In this document: positions 61,307-64,000 of the stretch, piece by piece | Position numbering within the stretch: the stretch's first letter is position 1 | Layout: every line of letters starts with the position of its first letter | Source: Nymphaea colorata | Taxonomy: Eukaryota; Streptophyta; Magnoliopsida; Nymphaeales; Nymphaeaceae | Assembly: GCF_008831285.2 (NCBI RefSeq) | Contig: NC_045145.1 | Location: forward strand, 10,788,802 to 10,852,801 | Length of the DNA: 64,000 nt | Direction: 5' to 3' | Notes under the pieces: model-generated | The model's input: only the letters and a program-made list of their open reading frames with translations | The model's database searches: none | Told to the model about the DNA's origin: nothing | Made by a program: the position numbers and the translations under genes

Positions 61307-61555
61307 CTAATGTCTACATGCAGATGTATCATTTGAAGAACGAGATGAAGATGCTTGGACCCGTTCTTGTTTCATGTCATTAACTAACTGTTGCATGCTT
61401 AAAACAATGTCTAAAAGATCATCACTAGCTTTTCTGATCTCGATGGAGAAAACAGGGTTAAGGTCATGTAACCTTACTCTGGATTGGTCGAGATAACTTA
61501 CAATTTTATTAAGTCTTCTAATTTCTGACTCATAAACATCAATGTCTCTATTCAT
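61307..61555 (-). CDS. Unit B2 82-residue ORF
   Basis: Intact counterpart of 49,930-50,178 (one Cys-to-Tyr difference in IVSYLDQ). The start overlaps the RNase H end by 8 nt. Predicted helical, Ser-rich tail, unknown function. Confidence 0.6.
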   Translation of the reverse strand: MNRDIDVYESEIRRLNKIVSYLDQSRVRLHDLNPVFSIEIRKASDDLLDIVLSMQQLVNDMKQERVQASSSRSSNDTSACRH

Positions 61556-62536
61556 CTTTGAGCAGTCGACTTAACATATCGGCTAGACGATTGTTTTCTC
61601 CTTTTATGTGCTCAAATGTTACCTTATAATTTTGGTTTATAAGAGTATCTTTAAAGGATATCCATCTTCTCTGACTTATTCGTTTAGAATTTTTATTTTC
61701 ATAAAACTTTACAATGGCCTCACAATCGGTCCAAACTATTATTTCTTTTTTGTTGAGCAAAAATAACCGAAAACTATTAAGTCCATATATTACAACAAGA
61801 ATTTCCTGATCTATATTACTGGAGAGTCCCTTTTCTTTATACTGGCCGCTGCTATATCTGCAGACGACTTCAGTTACTTTGGAAGCATATTTATTGGGTT
61901 TCCTTTTTAATACTGCTCCCCACCCATTAATACATCCATCAGTTTCAATTATTAAAAAGTCTGAATCGAGGGGTAGATACATTTCTGGTAAGTATTTTAT
62001 TGCTTCCTTAACTTTTTCTATTTGTTTCATATCTTTTATATTAAAAGCTTTAACCCCAGATTGACCGAGTTTACTATATAAGGGGCCTACCATTTTTCCT
62101 AAGTCTTTAATAAATGGTCTAGCATAGTTTACTAATCCTAAAAACCTTTGAAGACTTTTAATATCATGTATCTCAAATTCCAAAGTTTTAGTTGCTATAT
62201 GTGGTTGTAGTTTGATTTTTCCATCGCCAATCTCTACACCTAAATATTCTATGTGTTTTCTAAAGAATTGTGCCTTCTTACTGATTATAATTCCATTACG
62301 TAGGAATTCTCCTAACACTATTTTTAAGTGGCCTATATGATCTAGTTGTGTTTTACTATGAACAAAAATATCATCTATTTAAATACACACAAATCCTCTA
62401 TATTGGCCAAATATCATATCCATTTTTCGTTGGAATATAGCAGGAGCATTTTTTAGGCCGAAAGGCATAACTAACCATTCAAAGCTTCCTAAGGGACAAG
62501 TAAATGCAGTCCATTTAATACTATCTGTATGCTTTT
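61548..62536 (-). pseudogene. Unit B2 reverse transcriptase palm/thumb and RNase H
   Basis: FGLKNAPAIFQ is readable, but the active-site Tyr codon is TAA (62,381-62,379), leaving stop-I-D-D. Downstream, 256 codons are open, with LQRFLGLVNYARPFIKDLGK and all RNase H motifs: IETDGCINGWGAVL, IDQEILVVIYGL, TDCEAI and HIKGENNRLADMLS. A 1-nt frameshift near 62,570 separates it from the fingers half. Confidence 0.9.
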
Positions 62537-63718
62537 TTACTTGCCAGAATCCAGATTTGCAATCAAATTTACTAAATATTTACTGTGTTGTATACTATTG
62601 ATTAGTTCAGTTTTATCAGGAATATCATAAGAGTCTTCTATGGTATTATCATTAAGTCGCCTATAGTCTATGACCATTCGTGATTTTCCACGAACTTGTT
62701 CACTATGTTTATTAACAATAAAGGCAGGACTCCGGTGAGGGCTTATGACTCCTAGTTTCAACAATTCATTTATATGCGTTTCAAAATCTTTAAAATTGTC
62801 ATTCGTAGCATTTATCTTTTTGTTTGAAATAGTAAATCCTGGATCTTTTACCTGTAGGACACATTCTATTTTATTACGATCCCAATGTTTAGTAGGTATT
62901 TCTCCTCTGATTTCATCCTTTTCTAATATCCTGAGAAAGTCATCTATTTCTGTACAACCTGTGTCTAATTTATTATAGATTTTTTGTATATTTAAAAGGT
63001 TATAATCGGGGTCCATTTCTAATTCTTCTAGGTCATCTTCTTCTTCTAGGTAGGCTAGGTCAATTTTTTCTTTGCAGGCTCCTGGAATTTCATAGCTACA
63101 ATCTTTAGGTCCATATTCTGGAACCCAAGAAACCTGGTTGGTAAGAAACGAAAGGCCAGTTCTGGTTATGACACATCCGGACATATTCTCTAGAATGAAA
63201 TTTAGTCCTATAATGCATTTTGTACTATCATGTAATTGCATTTGTCTAATGAATGTCTTAGGTCCTGGTTGATAGGCAGTATGTTCTTCTTTAGAGAGTC
63301 TAAAGGCTATTTTATATTTGCATATTTCTTCATCATATTTGTGTAAGGATCCATCCATTTGTTCTGCCCAAAGTTGTAAGGCAGGGTCTAAACTTCTATG
63401 GTATTCTGGTGGAACTAATGCTTTGTCTAATACCGAGACGCTACATCCTGTGTCTACTAGGGCATCTATTTCTAATTTCCACTTATCTATTTTGAATATA
63501 CAAGGAATTCTAATAGCTGTTCGTCTTTGTTCCCTATGGTCAGTCTTTATATTGGGAAATGTTATAGTAGTTAGTGCCCTTTCTCCTTTTTCCAAAATTA
63601 TGCCTTTTCCCTTGATATTTGGTATCTCAAAATTTGTGGGATCAAGCTTAACTATCTTATTTTCTAAAGAACCTAATTTTAGTTCAGCTATAGCTAAAGT
63701 TTTTTCTATATCATCCAT
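62537..63718 (-). pseudogene. Unit B2 protease and RT fingers
   Basis: An open frame of 393 codons. The protease has ALVDTGCSVSVLDK (D-T-G) and GPKTFIRQMQLHDSTKCIIG. The RT start has LLKLGVISPHRSPAFIVNKH and GKSRMVIDYRRLNDNTIEDS, ending by frameshift just before the motif-A SGFWQ block. This preserves the 502 bp deleted from B1. The start codon context (AGAATGGATGATA) also appears, as ATGGATGATG, at the end of the coat-protein frame in unit A. Confidence 0.9.
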
Positions 63719-64000
63719 TCTATTTTCTTACGATCCCAATGTTTAGTAGGTATTTCTCCTATGATTTCATCCTTTCATAAAACACCATGTGTGACACCTT
63801 TGTCATCCCATTCAAACCTCACCGTTTGTGTACTTTTTCCCCTAAACAGCCTCCTCGCCTCACGGGTACTTCTTTTCCACAATAGCCTTTTGGTCTTAAA
63901 GGATTTACACAGTGGCTCGTCCAGAGAATCAAGAACTCAAAAACACGGGAATCATATCATGAACAAAACATGTTACAGCAGGTTCGTCTTTATAAAGCAT
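63719..64000 (-). promoter_or_regulatory. Unit B2 leader (runs off the window)
   Basis: 63,772-64,000 is nearly identical to the A and B1 leaders. The primer site lies beyond the edge. 63,716-63,772 duplicates RT-internal sequence at 62,866-62,932, as in B1. Confidence 0.8.

Larger units (their letters stand above)
47207..64000 (-). mobile_element. Endogenous pararetrovirus array (Caulimoviridae), units B1, A and B2
   Basis: An array of virus-derived units reads on the minus strand. From right to left it holds B2 (>64,000 to ~59,140), A (59,003 to ~52,960), a rearranged stretch (52,955-52,341), B1 (52,340-47,565) and a scrap containing promoter plus coat-protein sequence (47,530-47,207). Movement protein, zinc-knuckle coat protein, DTG protease, YIDD-type RT and RNase H together identify Caulimoviridae. 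No integrase or LTR is present, as expected for pararetroviruses, which enter genomes by host-mediated recombination. All copies are disabled. The genus is uncertain (florendovirus-like, or another endogenous-only group). Confidence 0.9.

Noticed and set aside
63318-63746. 142-codon plus-strand frame (also at 51,439-51,867)
   Set aside because: Antisense shadow of the viral protease, present in both B copies only because they are nearly identical.

Overview
This is nuclear DNA from a flowering plant. The evidence is GT-AG split genes of plant type, several decayed LTR retrotransposons, MITE-like elements, TA/CT microsatellites, and a long block of endogenous plant pararetrovirus (Caulimoviridae). 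I cannot name the species. No rRNA gene, tRNA gene or CRISPR array is visible. Only one host gene looks intact, a six-exon N-acetyltransferase 9-like gene (29,761-45,090, + strand). Two further host-gene remnants are visible: an MLO-type fragment (15.27-15.59 kb, - strand) and part of a PLP-homeostasis (YggS/PLPHP) gene (26.87-27.60 kb, + strand).

Layout. 1-1,634: end of an LTR from an unknown element, apparently inserted into the 3' LTR of the next one. 1,635-15,031: a large degenerate Ty3/gypsy element (Tat/Ogre-like) on the - strand, with a ~3.0-kb 5' LTR, primer-binding site, gag, protease, RT, RNase H, integrase and polypurine tract. 15-29 kb: MLO remnant, a Tourist-like MITE, a TIR element, a second broken gypsy copy on the + strand, low-complexity and tandemly repeated DNA, and the PLPHP fragment. 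29.2-45.1 kb: a GC-rich tandem repeat, then the NAT9-like gene. Its third intron is ~12.5 kb and holds a copia element (-), a gypsy fragment (+), a second copia fragment (+), a TIR element and a hAT transposase relic (-). 45.1-46.9 kb: flank. 46.9-64 kb: endogenous pararetrovirus array, all main genes on the - strand, bordered on the left by long TA repeats.

The pararetrovirus array is the most interesting part. It contains two kinds of unit. Unit A (59,003 to ~52,960) carries a small 5' ORF, a 30K-type movement protein, a zinc-knuckle coat protein and a coiled-coil downstream protein, but no polymerase. Unit B is present twice (B1, 52,340 to 47,565; B2, from beyond 64,000 to ~59,140). It carries protease, RT and RNase H, an 82-residue ORF and a paralogue of the same coiled-coil downstream protein, but no movement or coat gene. 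A and B share a nearly identical non-coding block: 3' region, ACGT and CTACAG promoter motifs, TATA box, and a leader that starts at an initiator-tRNA-Met primer site. Their shared downstream protein, by contrast, has diverged strongly. This is what a two-component (bipartite) virus with a common region would leave behind, and it recalls the bipartite florendoviruses reported by Geering et al. (2014). All copies are broken by nonsense codons, frameshifts, deletions and inversions. Family-level placement is firm; genus and the bipartite reading are inference.
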